From Pseudomonadota bacterium (lineage in GTDB: Bacteria; Pseudomonadota; Alphaproteobacteria; Acetobacterales; Acetobacteraceae), in assembly GCA_021808205.1 (NCBI GenBank), contig JAKBCD010000177.1, forward strand, positions 1 through 5,322: a DNA stretch of 5,322 nucleotides. The letters run 5' to 3'. A program made the translations under genes and the position numbers. Positions within the stretch are counted from its first letter, which is position 1. Each line of letters starts with the position of its first letter. The notes under the pieces were generated by a model. It worked only from the letters and a program-made list of their open reading frames with translations. It was not told where the DNA came from and searched no databases. Below, piece after piece: positions 5,271 through 5,322 of the stretch.

Positions 5271-5322
5271 GCGAGCACCTCGTCCAACGCTTTACTCAGG
5301 TTTTTCGTGAGCCGCGAGAACT
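5267..5322 (-). CDS. rnpA: Ribonuclease P protein component, C-terminal end only (partial)
   Basis: The minus-strand frame ending in TGA (5267-5269) encodes the last 17 residues, FSRLTKNLSKALDEVLA, and runs off the right edge. The pattern of leucines and charged residues fits the C-terminal helix of RnpA, and the position directly before yidD is where rnpA stands in most bacteria. The stop overlaps the yidD GTG start by four bases (GTGA). RnpA assists the catalytic RNA in maturing tRNA 5' ends. Identification rests mostly on gene order, because the conserved RNR motif lies outside the window. Confidence 0.75.
   Translation of the reverse strand, partial: FSRLTKNLSKALDEVLA

Overview
This window looks like chromosomal DNA of an alphaproteobacterium, possibly Rhodospirillales/Acetobacteraceae. 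The reasons are the gene order rnpA-yidD-yidC-engB-argB, an arginine-sensitive-type ArgB, moderately GC-rich coding sequence, and direct-repeat GTTC-N7-GTTC operators of the alphaproteobacterial LexA type. Assignment below class is inference.

Left part (1-1499, + strand): an intrinsic terminator (34-59) ends an unseen upstream transcript. It is followed by a compact promoter (TTGACT at 84-89, CTTAAT at 107-112) flanked by two perfect 4-7-4 LexA-type boxes, GTTC-N7-GTTC at 69-83 and GAAC-N7-GAAC at 120-134. The promoter drives a PA0069-family radical SAM protein related to spore photoproduct lyase (138-1241), whose C-terminus QMNLF resembles a beta-sliding-clamp-binding peptide. Fifteen bases downstream, with a strong ribosome binding site, is an 80-residue single-span membrane protein of unknown function (1257-1499). 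The simplest reading is a two-gene SOS operon: a DNA-damage-linked radical SAM enzyme plus a small membrane protein that could be a checkpoint or stress effector. This is the most interesting part of the window.

Middle (1500-1734): a non-coding gap between convergent transcription units. It holds three consecutive palindromic elements bordered by TAGAGC/GCTCTA-type ends, then a small hairpin next to the argB stop codon. The first palindrome contains the stop codon of the small membrane protein gene.

Right part (1735-5322, - strand): a tightly packed housekeeping operon read right to left. It contains the 3' end of rnpA (RNase P protein), yidD, yidC (membrane protein insertase), engB (ribosome-assembly GTPase) and argB (N-acetylglutamate kinase). 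Neighbouring genes overlap (4 nt rnpA/yidD, 61 nt yidC/engB) or are 5-7 nt apart, so translation is probably coupled. The operon promoter lies beyond the right edge, normally upstream of rpmH. The operon links RNA processing, membrane protein insertion and ribosome assembly, with an arginine biosynthesis gene at its end.
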